Assembly: GCA_016215625.1 (NCBI GenBank)
Contig: JACRIW010000031.1
Location: 1-64,000, forward strand
DNA length: 64,000 bases
Direction of reading: 5' to 3'
From: Candidatus Eiseniibacteriota bacterium
GTDB taxonomy: Bacteria; Eisenbacteria; RBG-16-71-46
The notes under the pieces were generated by a model. That model was not told the origin of the DNA and searched no databases. It saw nothing but the letters and a program-made list of their open reading frames with translations. Positions 19,769 through 28,393 of this stretch are shown piece after piece. The position numbers were made by a program, and so were the translations under genes. How positions within the stretch are numbered: position 1 is the stretch's first letter; each line of letters starts with the position of its first letter.

Positions 19769-21399
19769 GACGGCTGCTTCCCTTCGCGCTCGCCGCGCTG
19801 CTCTTCCTGACGCTGCTGCCCGGCATCGCGGCCATTGAGGCGACCGACTGGCGCGAGGCGCGCGACGCCGAGGTGATCCGCGAGTCCACCTCCGGCAAGG
19901 AGTGGCTCACGCCGCTCTACGCGCACGAGGCGCTGTTCGAGAAGCCGCTGCCCGGTTACGCGCACGAGGTGATCGCGCAGCGGCTGCTGCGCCGTCTCGT
20001 GCACGCCGACCCCGAGCGGCTGACCGACGTCGCGACCTCGCGCGCGGTGCGTGCGGCGCTCGCCGCGGCGCTCGCGCTCCTCGTGGGTGTCGTCGGCACG
20101 CGCGTGTTCGGCGCCCGCGCGGGCTGGCTCGCGGCGTGCGCGCTCGCGACCACCGTCGGGCTGCCGCTCGCCGCGCGCGCCGACGGCGGCCAGCTGCTCG
20201 CGACGCTGTGCTCGTGGTTCGGCGTGGCGCTGTTCCTGAGCGTGCTGCAGTCGCGCGCCCGCCGCGCCGACGTGACGTGCTTCGGCGCCTGGCTCGCGCT
20301 CGGCGCCGCGGCGCTGACCGGCGGGCCGCTGTCGGCGCTGTGGCCGATGGGCGGGTTCGCGCTCTACTTCTCGCTCACGCGCGCGCGCGGCGCGTGGCAC
20401 GGCATCCGTCCCTTCTGGGGCGCGCTCGTCGTGCTCGGACTCGTGCTGCCGTGGTACGGCGTGCTGTATGCGCTGCACGGAACCGAGTTCCTGAAGCACG
20501 TGCCGTGGTTCCCGTACGCGATCGAGCCGCGCGGTCCGCTGTTCGGCGGCGTGCTCGCGGCGCTGTCGTACACGCTCGTGCTCGGCTTTCCGTGGACGCC
20601 GCTGCTCGGCGCGTCGCTGCGCGACGCGATCGAACGCCTGCGCTGGCCGCGCGCCGAGCGCGAGCACGGCCTGCGCGACCCCGGGCACGCCTCGGGGCTG
20701 CTGCTCGCCATGCTGATCGCCGCCGGAGCGCCCGTCGCGCTGTACCCCGGCCCGCCGCTCACCGCGGCCCTGCCCGCGCTGCCCGCGCTCGCGCTGCTGT
20801 GCGGACGGTTCCTCGACCGCGTGCTCGACGGCGACATGGACCACAAGCACCTGTCGGTCGCGACGCAGTTCACCGCCATGCTCGGCACGCTGCTCGCGCT
20901 GCTCGCCGCGACGCTCGCTTCCCGCCTGCCCGACGCCGCGCACGGCCTGCAGCTGCTCGGCGCGGTCGTGCTGCTCGCGTCGTGGGCGCCGTTCCTCGCC
21001 GACTTCCTCGGGCGGCGCAAGGTCGCCGCGTCGCTGTTCGCGCTGCCCGTCGCGCTCGGCGCTCCCGTGCTGCTCACGCAGGTGCTGCCGCCGCTCGAGC
21101 CCTGGCTCAACACGCGCGGCGTCGCCGAGGCCATGCAGTCCGACGCGCCCGCGAACGCGCCGCTCGCGCTGCTCGAGCCCGAGCTGCCGAGCCTGCGGCT
21201 GCTGCTGCCGCGACATCTCGTGCAGGTCGCCGACGTGGACCGCTCGCTGCGCGCGCTCGTCTCGCACGACGGCCGCGCCTACCTCGCCTACCGCCCCGCG
21301 CGCGAACGCGAGGTGCGCGCCGCGTTGCCCCCGGGCGCCGAGGTGCTCGTGCGCACGCCGACGCTCGTGCTCGTGCGGGTGGACTTCCGGGGGCGCTAG
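19765..21399 (+). CDS. ArnT/PMT-like membrane glycosyltransferase (GT-C fold)
   Basis: 544 aa with about eleven hydrophobic segments. The first periplasmic loop carries the GT-C pattern: EATDWREARDAEVIRES at about 27-43, then PLYAHEALFEKPLPGY, which resembles ArnT and PMT-type enzymes (DE.R..E.A.....G....P...G...FEKP...Y). Such enzymes transfer a sugar from a polyprenyl phosphate donor to lipid A, protein or another envelope acceptor. The acidic residue after the first helix is Glu/Asp, as needed for catalysis. The C-terminal 150 residues form a soluble domain after the last helix. No sugar or acceptor can be inferred from neighbours (an M1 peptidase gene, divergent, and DNA repair genes). 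Start overlaps a short leader ORF. Confidence 0.78.
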   Translation: MRRLLPFALAALLFLTLLPGIAAIEATDWREARDAEVIRESTSGKEWLTPLYAHEALFEKPLPGYAHEVIAQRLLRRLVHADPERLTDVATSRAVRAALAAALALLVGVVGTRVFGARAGWLAACALATTVGLPLAARADGGQLLATLCSWFGVALFLSVLQSRARRADVTCFGAWLALGAAALTGGPLSALWPMGGFALYFSLTRARGAWHGIRPFWGALVVLGLVLPWYGVLYALHGTEFLKHVPWFPYAIEPRGPLFGGVLAALSYTLVLGFPWTPLLGASLRDAIERLRWPRAEREHGLRDPGHASGLLLAMLIAAGAPVALYPGPPLTAALPALPALALLCGRFLDRVLDGDMDHKHLSVATQFTAMLGTLLALLAATLASRLPDAAHGLQLLGAVVLLASWAPFLADFLGRRKVAASLFALPVALGAPVLLTQVLPPLEPWLNTRGVAEAMQSDAPANAPLALLEPELPSLRLLLPRHLVQVADVDRSLRALVSHDGRAYLAYRPAREREVRAALPPGAEVLVRTPTLVLVRVDFRGR

Positions 21400-21440
21400 C
21401 GACTTCCGTTTTCGTCCGCCCTCCGCGCGCCGGAGGCGCG

Positions 21441-21446
21441 TAAGCT
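21441..21446 (+). promoter_or_regulatory. Putative -10 (TAAGCT) directly upstream of the Ada/AlkA gene
   Basis: TAAGCT ends seven bases before ATG 21454 and there is no Shine-Dalgarno sequence between, which fits a leaderless transcript. Confidence 0.4.
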
Positions 21447-21453
21447 GCGCGGC

Positions 21454-22953
21454 ATGGAAATCACTTCGGACCTCTGCTGGAACGCCGTCCGCACACGCGA
21501 CCGCCGCTTCGACGGGCGCTTCTTCGTCGGCGTGACGAGCACCGGGATCTACTGCCGCCCGATCTGCCCGGCGCGCACGCCCGCGCGCCGCAACGTGCGG
21601 TTCTTCGCGAGCGCGGCCGCGGCCGAAGCCGCGGGCCATCGTCCGTGCCGGCGCTGCCGTCCCGAGACCGCTCCCGGTTCCGCGGCCTGGCAGGGCACGA
21701 GCGCGACGGTCGCGCGCGCGCTGCGGCTCATCGACGACGGCGCGCTCGACGAAGGCTCGGTCGAAGCGCTCGGCGCGCGGCTCGGCGTGACCGGGCGCTG
21801 GCTGCGGGCGCTGTTCGCGGAGCAGCTCGGCGCTTCGCCGCTCGACGTCGCGCAGACGCGGCGCGTGCACCTCGCGCGGCGGCTGCTCGACGAGACATCG
21901 CTCCCGCTCGAGGACGTCGCCGCCGCGAGCGGCTTCGGCAGCGCGCGCCGATTGCGCGAGGCGCTGCAGCGCACGTTCCGCCGCCCCGCGTCGGAGCTGC
22001 GCCGCGCGGGCGCGCCCGCAGTGCCCGGGCTCGCGCTCCGGCTCGGCGCCCGGGCGCCGTTCGATCCCGTGCCGCTGCTCGCGTTCTTCGCCGCGCGCGC
22101 CATTCCCGGCGTCGAGAGCGTCGACGGCGACACGTACCTGCGCACCGTGGCGCTCGACGGAGTGAGCGGCGTGGTCGAGGTGCGCGCCGCGGCGGGCGAG
22201 CAGGCGGTGCGGTTGCGCGTGCATTCGGCGCGGCCGCTGCCGCTGCTGCCGGTCGCCGCGCGCGTGACACGCCTGTTCGACCTCGAGGCGGACGCCGTCG
22301 CGATCGCGGCGCACCTGTCCGCGGACCCGCTGCTGGCGCGCGCCTTCACGGGGCGCGCGGTGCGCGTGCCCGGCGCGTGGGACGCGTTCGAGCTGGGCGT
22401 GCGCGCGATGCTCGGCCAGCAGATCACCGTCGCCGCCGCTCGCACGCTCGCGGCACGCATCGTCGCCGCGTGCGGCGAGCCGCTCGCCGTTCCGCACGGC
22501 GCACTCACGCACCGGTTCCCCACTCCCGCGGCGCTCGCCGCGGCGCCGCTCGAGACACTCGGGCTGCCGCGCGCCCGCGCCGCGGCGCTGCGCGGCTTCG
22601 CCACCGCCGTCGCGGACGGCACACTCAAGCTCGACGAGCTGGGCAGCGCCGAGGAAGCGCAGGCGCGCCTCGTGAAGCTGCCCGGGATCGGGCCGTGGAC
22701 CGCGCAGTACGTCGCGATGCGCGCCGTACACGACCCCGACGCGTTCCCCGCCGGTGACTTGATCGTTCGGCAGGCGCTCGCGCGCGGTGGCACACTGCCG
22801 TCCGAACGCGAGGTGCTCGCGCGCGCGGAGCGCTGGCGGCCGTGGCGCGCGTACGCGACGCTCGCGCTGTGGGCGCACATGAGCGAGAAGAGCGAGAAGA
22901 GCGCGAAGGCCGCCCGCGCGAAGTCGAAGAAGAAGAGGAGCATCACGCCATGA
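21454..22953 (+). CDS. alkA: Ada N-terminal/AraC-HTH fused to AlkA DNA-3-methyladenine glycosylase II
   Basis: 499 aa. Residues 1-75 are the Ada zinc-binding domain with Cys34, Cys38, Cys65 and Cys68 in canonical spacing; Cys34 corresponds to the E. coli Ada methylphosphotriester acceptor Cys38. An AraC-type helix-turn-helix follows (about 80-185). The C-terminal half is AlkA: LGQQITVAAA at 320-329, a helix-hairpin-helix LPGIGPWTAQYVAMRA near 409-424, and catalytic Asp435 in AGDLIVRQAL. It should excise alkylated bases while its N-terminal part senses methylated DNA and activates transcription. The last residues are a Lys/Ser-rich tail. It overlaps the ogt gene by four bases (ATGA), so the two form an alkylation-repair operon. 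Confidence 0.93.
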   Translation: MEITSDLCWNAVRTRDRRFDGRFFVGVTSTGIYCRPICPARTPARRNVRFFASAAAAEAAGHRPCRRCRPETAPGSAAWQGTSATVARALRLIDDGALDEGSVEALGARLGVTGRWLRALFAEQLGASPLDVAQTRRVHLARRLLDETSLPLEDVAAASGFGSARRLREALQRTFRRPASELRRAGAPAVPGLALRLGARAPFDPVPLLAFFAARAIPGVESVDGDTYLRTVALDGVSGVVEVRAAAGEQAVRLRVHSARPLPLLPVAARVTRLFDLEADAVAIAAHLSADPLLARAFTGRAVRVPGAWDAFELGVRAMLGQQITVAAARTLAARIVAACGEPLAVPHGALTHRFPTPAALAAAPLETLGLPRARAAALRGFATAVADGTLKLDELGSAEEAQARLVKLPGIGPWTAQYVAMRAVHDPDAFPAGDLIVRQALARGGTLPSEREVLARAERWRPWRAYATLALWAHMSEKSEKSAKAARAKSKKKRSITP

Positions 22954-23492
22954 CGCTCGATTTCTGCACGATGGATTCGCCGGTCGGTCCGCTGCGACTG
23001 ATCGCGCACCGCGAGGCGCTCGTCGCATGCGAGTTCGTGTCGGCGCCCGACCGCCTCGAACACGCGCTGGCGCGGCTGCACAAGCATCTGGGCAACTGCG
23101 AGCCGCGCGAGCATCACGATCCCGCGGGCTCGGTCGGCCGGCTCACGCGCTACTTCGCGGGCGAGCTGCACGCGCTCGACGAGCAGCCGTGCAGACCGTT
23201 CGGCACCGAGTTCCAGTTGCGCGTGTGGAACGCGCTGCGACTCATTCCCGCTGGCAGCACCTGGACGTACGCGCAGCTCGCGACGCACCTCGGCAAGCCC
23301 GCCGCGATGCGCGCGGTCGGCGCGGCGAACGGCGCGAACTCGATCGCGCTGTTCCTGCCGTGCCATCGCGTGATCGCCGCCGACCACACGCTGTGGGGCT
23401 ACGGCGGCGGGCTCGACCGCAAGCGCTGGCTGCTGAACCACGAAGGCGCCGCGTTCGCGGACAAGCACGCGCAGGAGACGCTGAGGCTGTAG
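22950..23492 (+). CDS. ogt: Methylated-DNA-protein-cysteine S-methyltransferase
   Basis: 180 aa from ATG 22950, overlapping the alkA stop as ATGA. Suicide repair protein that takes the methyl group from O6-methylguanine or O4-methylthymine. Active site PCHRV is present with acceptor Cys138; the wing and recognition helix read TYAQLATHLGKPAAMRAVGAANGAN, with the Arg finger and the Asn hinge before the active site. N-terminal domain short, as in Ogt rather than full Ada. Together with the upstream fusion it supplies the activity missing from that protein, so the Ada functions are split over two genes. Confidence 0.94.
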   Translation: MTLDFCTMDSPVGPLRLIAHREALVACEFVSAPDRLEHALARLHKHLGNCEPREHHDPAGSVGRLTRYFAGELHALDEQPCRPFGTEFQLRVWNALRLIPAGSTWTYAQLATHLGKPAAMRAVGAANGANSIALFLPCHRVIAADHTLWGYGGGLDRKRWLLNHEGAAFADKHAQETLRL

Positions 23493-23508
23493 GAGCGCCC
23501 GCGACCCC

Positions 23509-24756
23509 TCAGCGGGCGACCACGACCTTCCGCCGCACGTCGAACCCCTCGCCTCGCACGCGCACGAAGTACACGCCCGGCGCGACGGTGCGGGCGTTCA
23601 CGAACGCGGCCCGGCTCTCGCCCGCGCCGACGAAGCCCTCGAACAACACCGCGGCGCGGCGGCCGTTCGTGTCGTAGAGCTCGACCTGGGCGGCGCCGGA
23701 GCGCGCCGGGGCGAACCGGAACTCGCCGCGCCCGGTGACCGGGGACGGCGTCGGTCCGGAAATGCGGCACGCGACGCCCGCGCCCTCGCCGTTCCATTCG
23801 ACGCCCGTGACGGCGCAGCCACCGCCGCCGTTCGTCGTGCGCAGGATCACGCCGTGGTCGCCGATCGCGATCACTTCGAGGTTCGCGGGCACGAGCACGT
23901 TGTTCAGCTTCGCGGCGCTGCCGGTCGCGAGGACGCACCATGAAAGTCCCTGGTCCGAACTCTTGAGCGCGGTGCCGCCGTCGCCGACGGCGTACAGCGT
24001 GTTCCCGTCCTGCATGCTCCACGCCACGTCGCGGAGCGTCGCCGTCGTGCCGCTCGGCACGGAGGTCCACGTGTCGCCGTTGTCCACGCTGCGCAGGATC
24101 GTGCCGCCCGCGCCCACCGCGAGGTTCGTGCTCCCCGAACGCGAGAAACCGTAGAGGTTCGCCGTCGTCCCGCTCGGCTGTCCGAACCAGGTGGCTCCGC
24201 CGTTCCGCGTGTGGCGGATCGTGCCGTGATCGCCCACGAACCACGCCCACCCGAAGCCTTCCGTGCCCGCGTGCAGGGCGTACGTCGTGCCGCTCGCCTG
24301 GCCGTACCACGTGCTGCCGCCGTCGAAGGTGTAGTAGATCGAACCGGCGCTGCCGCCGGCGAAGGCCGCCATGCTCGAGTTGCTGACCAGCACGAAGTTC
24401 TCGCCGCTGTTCGGGATGGGGCGCGAGTTCCAGGTGCCGCCGAGCTGGACGTGCACCGCGCCCGATTCGGAGCCGATCCACACCTGCCCGACGGACTGCG
24501 AGAGGACCGAATACAGATCGCTCGCCGTCGGCGTCGCGATCGGCGACCACGCCGTGCGCGTGGGGTTGGCGAGCCCGATGTAGCCGCCGCGCCCGACGAT
24601 GCGGCCGTCGATGCCGCTCTTGAGCACCGCGAGCAGGTCGCTCGTGGTGCCGGACGGGATCACGTTCCAGTCGGCGGCCCGTGCGACGGTCGCCGTGGCG
24701 AGCATCGAGCACAGGCACAGTGGGAGCACGCAGGCGGCGACGGTCGAGCGGTTCAT
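23509..24756 (-). CDS. Secreted YCF48/BNR-like beta-propeller protein with C-terminal sorting domain
   Basis: 415 aa from ATG 24756 (GGGAGT upstream); a longer in-frame extension to 24858 lacks coding character and is rejected. Signal peptide ends near VARA-ADW. Then about seven repeats of the YCF48/BNR kind (phrases such as GGSTWYGQASGTT, GGATWFGQPSGTT, NGDTWTSVPSGTT) form a propeller to about residue 320. The last 85 residues are a type A sorting domain (GPTPSPVTG... VELYDTNGRRAAVLFEG... PGVYFVRVR). Such propellers are widespread in exported proteins of this lineage; a link to photosystem assembly is not implied. Function unknown. Converges on ogt with 16 bases between stops. Confidence 0.82.
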   Translation of the reverse strand: MNRSTVAACVLPLCLCSMLATATVARAADWNVIPSGTTSDLLAVLKSGIDGRIVGRGGYIGLANPTRTAWSPIATPTASDLYSVLSQSVGQVWIGSESGAVHVQLGGTWNSRPIPNSGENFVLVSNSSMAAFAGGSAGSIYYTFDGGSTWYGQASGTTYALHAGTEGFGWAWFVGDHGTIRHTRNGGATWFGQPSGTTANLYGFSRSGSTNLAVGAGGTILRSVDNGDTWTSVPSGTTATLRDVAWSMQDGNTLYAVGDGGTALKSSDQGLSWCVLATGSAAKLNNVLVPANLEVIAIGDHGVILRTTNGGGGCAVTGVEWNGEGAGVACRISGPTPSPVTGRGEFRFAPARSGAAQVELYDTNGRRAAVLFEGFVGAGESRAAFVNARTVAPGVYFVRVRGEGFDVRRKVVVAR

Positions 24757-24894
24757 GGGTACTCCCGAGCTCGGGACCCGCGGTTCGCGGGCGGAACGCG
24801 GCCCGGGGAATGGAAACGGGCCACACCCTGAGAACGCCGGATGGACGGGGAACCGCACGGCGCGGCAAACAGTCGGCCGTCTGCGACGGCACTC

Positions 24895-25368
24895 TCAAGC
24901 CCGGTGTCTTCTCAGGTACGCGAGATTCCCCGGCACGTCGCGGACGAGGCGAAGGAGCACGTCCATCGCCGTCGTCTGGACGTTGCGGCCGGCCTCCCAG
25001 CGCGACAGCGTGTTCGTGCCGAGGCCGAGCAGCTTGGCGAGCTGGGCCTGCGTCAGGCGGTGACGCGTGCGGATGGCGCGGATGTCGTCCGCATCGAGCA
25101 GGCCGTGTCGGTCGCGGTAGAGCGACGCCCCTCGGTCCCAGAGCACTTGGAGATCCTGGGCCAGCGTGAGCGTCTCGTCACAATTCGGACAGCGAAAGTG
25201 AGGTATGCCGCGAACCAGAACGGTCTCGCCGTTGATGTGGACCGGCTTGGCCGCGGTGCTCGCGTGCATGACCGTGCCGCATGCATGGCAAGCGTTCTCG
25301 TGAACCTTGTGCGGCGAGCGCTTCCTCTTCGAGGTGCCGCCCTCAGTCGACTTCGACTTCTTCTCCAT
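24895..25368 (-). CDS. MqsA-like antitoxin (zinc-ribbon plus XRE helix-turn-helix)
   Basis: 157 aa from ATG 25368, which has GAGGGT eight bases upstream; ATG 25386 is a longer option without a ribosome binding site. A Lys/Ser-rich N-terminal extension leads to two CxxC pairs (CHAC and CPNC, about 33 residues apart) that would bind zinc, as in the toxin-binding half of MqsA. The C-terminal half is an XRE-type helix-turn-helix: IRTRHRLTQAQLAKLLGLGTNTLSRWEAGR. E. coli MqsA has the same order, including the SRYE-like recognition helix. It should neutralise the toxin encoded just upstream and repress the operon. Reading frame overlaps the toxin gene by 26 bases. Confidence 0.83.
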   Translation of the reverse strand: MEKKSKSTEGGTSKRKRSPHKVHENACHACGTVMHASTAAKPVHINGETVLVRGIPHFRCPNCDETLTLAQDLQVLWDRGASLYRDRHGLLDADDIRAIRTRHRLTQAQLAKLLGLGTNTLSRWEAGRNVQTTAMDVLLRLVRDVPGNLAYLRRHRA

Positions 25369-25675
25369 CGGCAGGACCCTCGTCATCGTGGAACGAGATC
25401 ACGTCGCATCTGCCTCGCAGCGCCAGCTTGATGTAGAGCGGCACACCGGACACCCGAATGCGGTAGACGTACAAAGGCTCGCCGGTGACCTCCGAGGCGA
25501 GCGCCTGAAATGCGTCTTCGGGGGTCAACTCAGCCAAGATGTCCAGCGCGTCGGCATGATCGAGCCGCAGTACGGATTCCTCGAGCTCACGCGCGGCTTT
25601 CTGTGTGAACCAGACTCGATGCTCTCGCACCGCACGACGTACTCGAAGCGTCACCCTCCAACGCCAGCGGCTCAT
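25343..25675 (-). CDS. MqsR-like toxin (putative mRNA interferase)
   Basis: 110 aa. The C-terminal two thirds align by eye with MqsR: an ILAELTPEDAFQ helix (E. coli VIIGLSESDFYK), then LYVYRIRVSGVPLYIKLALR and a final VISFHDDE (E. coli VYLKITV...LIVSFKEK). MqsR cleaves mRNA, mainly at GCU; the catalytic Lys and Tyr positions cannot be assigned with certainty here. The toxin gene precedes the antitoxin gene, as in mqsRA. The last ten residues are acidic. Starts 26 bases downstream of a promoter with CATAAT. Could instead be a DUF4258-type relative, which shares the fold. Confidence 0.72.
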   Translation of the reverse strand: MSRWRWRVTLRVRRAVREHRVWFTQKAARELEESVLRLDHADALDILAELTPEDAFQALASEVTGEPLYVYRIRVSGVPLYIKLALRGRCDVISFHDDEGPADGEEVEVD

Positions 25676-25700
25676 TCAGCCGACCCGCCGTCGCCGGTGG

Positions 25701-25729
25701 ATTATGCATATGGTGAATGGCCGTCGCAA
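25701..25729 (-). promoter_or_regulatory. Promoter of the mqsRA-like operon
   Basis: On the minus strand TTGCGA (25729-25724), a 17-base spacer and CATAAT (25706-25701). This is the best sigma-70-like promoter in the window and an unusually AT-rich patch. It overlaps the palindrome TATGCATA (25703-25710), a possible antitoxin operator. Confidence 0.7.
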
Positions 25730-25905
25730 CGGTTCCCAAGCGCCGGGGGCGGGTGGTGAGACGGTAACTCGGGGCGGGCGCGCGCCTCGCCCGCGACGGG
25801 CCAGCACGAAGCATTCCGCGTGTTCGACCCCGACGGACGGCGGGCGGCCGCGATCGAAGCCGACGACGGCGTTCGCGAACTGTCCACGCCGTCGTCACAC
25901 CGCCG

Positions 25906-25979
25906 AAGGGGCCGCGCGGCCCCTTGTCCCATCACTCGCGCGGGATCGGCGCGCGCGAGGGAACCACTTCGCGCGCGCC
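25906..25979 (-). terminator. Two hairpins downstream of cydB
   Basis: GGCGCGCGCGA (25948-25958) pairs perfectly with TCGCGCGCGCC (25969-25979), 17 bases past the cydB stop. A second perfect hairpin, AAGGGGCC-GCGC-GGCCCCTT, lies at 25906-25925. There is no T-tract on the minus strand. The remaining 25730-25905 holds no recognisable gene, and no cydX-like small ORF was found. Confidence 0.6.
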
Positions 25980-25995
25980 TTCACGCGATCGGCGT

Positions 25996-27045
25996 TCAGT
26001 GCCCGCCGTATTCCGGGCCCTGCGCCTTGCCGCGGTGCAGCCACGCGAGCGCCGCCACGTAACCGAACGCGAGCAGCAGTCCGGGCACGTACCACGCGAG
26101 CGCGCCGCGCAGCGACTCCGCCGGGGAGGCGGCGTTCGCCGTCGTGAGCGAGCGCGACGCGTCGGGGATCGCGTGCAGCAGCGCGGGCCACGCGCACACG
26201 GCGGTCGCACCGAGCAGTCCGGCGATGAACGCGCCGCTGCCCGCGAGCACGAGCGCGTCCGCGGCCTCGCGCCGGCGAGCGGCCGCGTGCGCGAGCGCGA
26301 TGCCCGCCACCGACATCGCGACGAAGACCCAGGCGAACGGTCGCGATGCGAACGCCGCGACGAAGTCCGGACGCACGTGGGCCGTCGCCCACGTCACGAG
26401 CGGCCAGGCGAGCGTGATCGAGACCAGCTTGAGCTTCGCGACCCATCGCGCGCGCTCGCGCACGGCACCGTCGGTACGCACCGAAAGGAACGCGGCGCCG
26501 TGCACCGCGAGCACACCGCACGCGAAGAGCCCGACCGAGAGCGTGTACCAGTCGAGGATGCCGACCGCGCCACGCACGCCGAAGTCCGTGAACAGCGGCA
26601 GCGTGAACCAGCCGTCGGCGCCGAGCGGCACGCCGCGCACCACGTTGCCGAGCGCGACGCCGAAGAACAGCGCGAGCAGCAGGCTGCTCGCCATGAACAC
26701 GGTGTCCCAGAACGAACGCCACAGCGGATCGTGCACGTGCGAGCGGAACTCGACCGACAGCCCGCGCGCGATGAGGCACCAGATCACGAGGAAGATGGCG
26801 AAGTAGAACCCGGACAGCCCCGCCGACAGCACGGCCGGGAACGCCATGAACAGCGCGCCTCCCGCGGCGAGCAACCACACTTCGTTGCCGTCCCAGAACG
26901 GACCGATCGCCGCGATCACCCGGCGCCGCTCGTCGTCGTTGCGCGCGACCCAGCGGTGCAGCATGCCGGCGCCGAAGTCGTAGCCGTCGAGCAGCACGAA
27001 TACGGTGAGCATCCCCGCGACGATGGCGTACCAGAGGTCAGGCAT
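25996..27045 (-). CDS. cydB: Cytochrome bd ubiquinol oxidase subunit II
   Basis: 349 aa, about nine hydrophobic helices. Diagnostic N-terminus: LWYAIVAGMLTVFVLLDGYDFGAGML, then the conserved GPFWDGNEVWLLAAGGALFMAFP. Pairs with CydA to reduce oxygen to water with quinol at high affinity, conserving energy without proton pumping. Its start overlaps the end of cydA by eight bases (27038-27045), so translation is coupled. The C-terminus (KAQGPEYGGH) is short. No cydX or cydDC is visible nearby. Confidence 0.95.
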   Translation of the reverse strand: MPDLWYAIVAGMLTVFVLLDGYDFGAGMLHRWVARNDDERRRVIAAIGPFWDGNEVWLLAAGGALFMAFPAVLSAGLSGFYFAIFLVIWCLIARGLSVEFRSHVHDPLWRSFWDTVFMASSLLLALFFGVALGNVVRGVPLGADGWFTLPLFTDFGVRGAVGILDWYTLSVGLFACGVLAVHGAAFLSVRTDGAVRERARWVAKLKLVSITLAWPLVTWATAHVRPDFVAAFASRPFAWVFVAMSVAGIALAHAAARRREAADALVLAGSGAFIAGLLGATAVCAWPALLHAIPDASRSLTTANAASPAESLRGALAWYVPGLLLAFGYVAALAWLHRGKAQGPEYGGH

Positions 27046-28393
27046 GGGCCACCTCCGTCTTCGTGCCCGCGGGCGCTCCGGGACCGTGCGCGAGCTCGCG
27101 AGCGATGAGCCAGAGAAACGCGAGGCCGATCACGAAATCGATGCCCATGAAGCCGATGAGCGTGAACAGCGCGGTGCCGCTGTGCACGGTCGGGCTCGAG
27201 CCGTCGGCGGTGCGCAGGATGCCGTACACGAGCCACGGCTGGCGGCCGAGTTCGGCGGTCATCCAGCCTGCGGTCACCGCGACGTAAGGGAACGGGAACG
27301 CGAGCGCGAGCGCCCAAAGCAGCGCGCGCGTCGCGAACAGGCGCTTGAGCACGAGCGCGAGCAGCGCGAATCCCATGAGGGCGATCATGAGCGTGCCGAG
27401 ACCCGCCATCACGTGGAAGCCGTAGTAGACGAGCTCGATGTTGTCCGGCCACTGGTCTTCGGGGAACGCGCCGAGCCCCGCGACGTCGCCGTGGAACGTG
27501 CCGAACGCGAGGAAGCTCAGCATGCCGGGCACGGTGATCGGGTTGTCGAGCCGTCGCTCGGCCACGTTCGGCTGCCCGATGAGCGTGATGCCGGCGTGCG
27601 GGCCGCTTTCGAATCGCCCTTCCATCGCGGCGAGCGAGGCGGGCTTGTGCTTCGCCACCGCCTTCGCCTGCAGGTCACCGGTCGGGAACGCGACCGCCAT
27701 GCTCGCGGCGAAACCCGCGATCACGCCGAGCGTGACGCAGCGCTTCGCGACCTCCGCGTGCACGCCGCGCAGCAGCCACCACGCGCCGACGGCGGCCACC
27801 ACGAACGACGCGGTCGCGACGCTCGCGGCCTGGTTGTGCGCGAACTGCATCGCCGCCCACGGATTGGTGAGGAATGCGCGCGCGTCCACCAGCTGCAGCA
27901 CGCCGTCCGGGCCCACTGCGTGCCCGACCGGATGGTGCAGGAACGCGTTCGTGCAGAGGATGAAGTACGCGCTCAGCCAGCTGCCCGCGAACAGCAGCAG
28001 CGCGCACGCGAAGTGCGCGGCGCGGCTCATGCGGCGCTCGCCCCAGACGAGCAGCGCGAGCACACTCGACTCGAGCATGAACGCGAACAGCCCTTCCATG
28101 GCGAGTGTCTGGCCGATCACCGGTCCGGCGATGCGCGAGAAGCGCGCCCAGTTCGTGCCGAACTGGAACTCCATCGGGATGCCGGTCACGACGCCGACCG
28201 CGAAGTTGATCCCGAAGATCCGGATCCAGAAGCGCGCCGCGTCGTCCCAGCGCGCGTCGCGCGTGCGGAGCGCGAGCGCCTTCATGATCACGATCAGGAG
28301 CGCGAGCCCCATCGTGAGCACGGGAAACAGGTAGTGGAACGTGATCGTGAACGCGAACTGCAGGCGGTGCCAGAAGAGCGCATCGGTGGGCAT
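27038..28393 (-). CDS. cydA: Cytochrome bd ubiquinol oxidase subunit I
   Basis: 451 aa. Heme and quinol site residues are visible: His20 in TFHYLFP (ligand of heme b595), the helix MEGLFAFMLESSVLAL with the conserved glutamates, a His in MQFAHNQAASVAT equivalent to the b558 ligand His186, and Met in YYGFHVMAGLG equivalent to Met393. GWMTAELGRQPW is the usual late motif. At 451 residues it is shorter than E. coli CydA (522), and the loop between VPGMLSFLAFG and YYGFHVM is short, so it belongs to the short Q-loop type. AGGGAAA precedes ATG 28393. First gene of cydAB. Confidence 0.95.
   Translation of the reverse strand: MPTDALFWHRLQFAFTITFHYLFPVLTMGLALLIVIMKALALRTRDARWDDAARFWIRIFGINFAVGVVTGIPMEFQFGTNWARFSRIAGPVIGQTLAMEGLFAFMLESSVLALLVWGERRMSRAAHFACALLLFAGSWLSAYFILCTNAFLHHPVGHAVGPDGVLQLVDARAFLTNPWAAMQFAHNQAASVATASFVVAAVGAWWLLRGVHAEVAKRCVTLGVIAGFAASMAVAFPTGDLQAKAVAKHKPASLAAMEGRFESGPHAGITLIGQPNVAERRLDNPITVPGMLSFLAFGTFHGDVAGLGAFPEDQWPDNIELVYYGFHVMAGLGTLMIALMGFALLALVLKRLFATRALLWALALAFPFPYVAVTAGWMTAELGRQPWLVYGILRTADGSSPTVHSGTALFTLIGFMGIDFVIGLAFLWLIARELAHGPGAPAGTKTEVAHA

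Noticed and set aside
23509-24756. Photosystem II assembly factor
   Set aside because: The YCF48-like repeats are generic; signal peptide and sorting domain show an exported protein and no photosynthesis genes are present.
25730-25905. cydX-like small ORF after cydB
   Set aside because: No short hydrophobic frame with an MWYF.W-like start on the minus strand.
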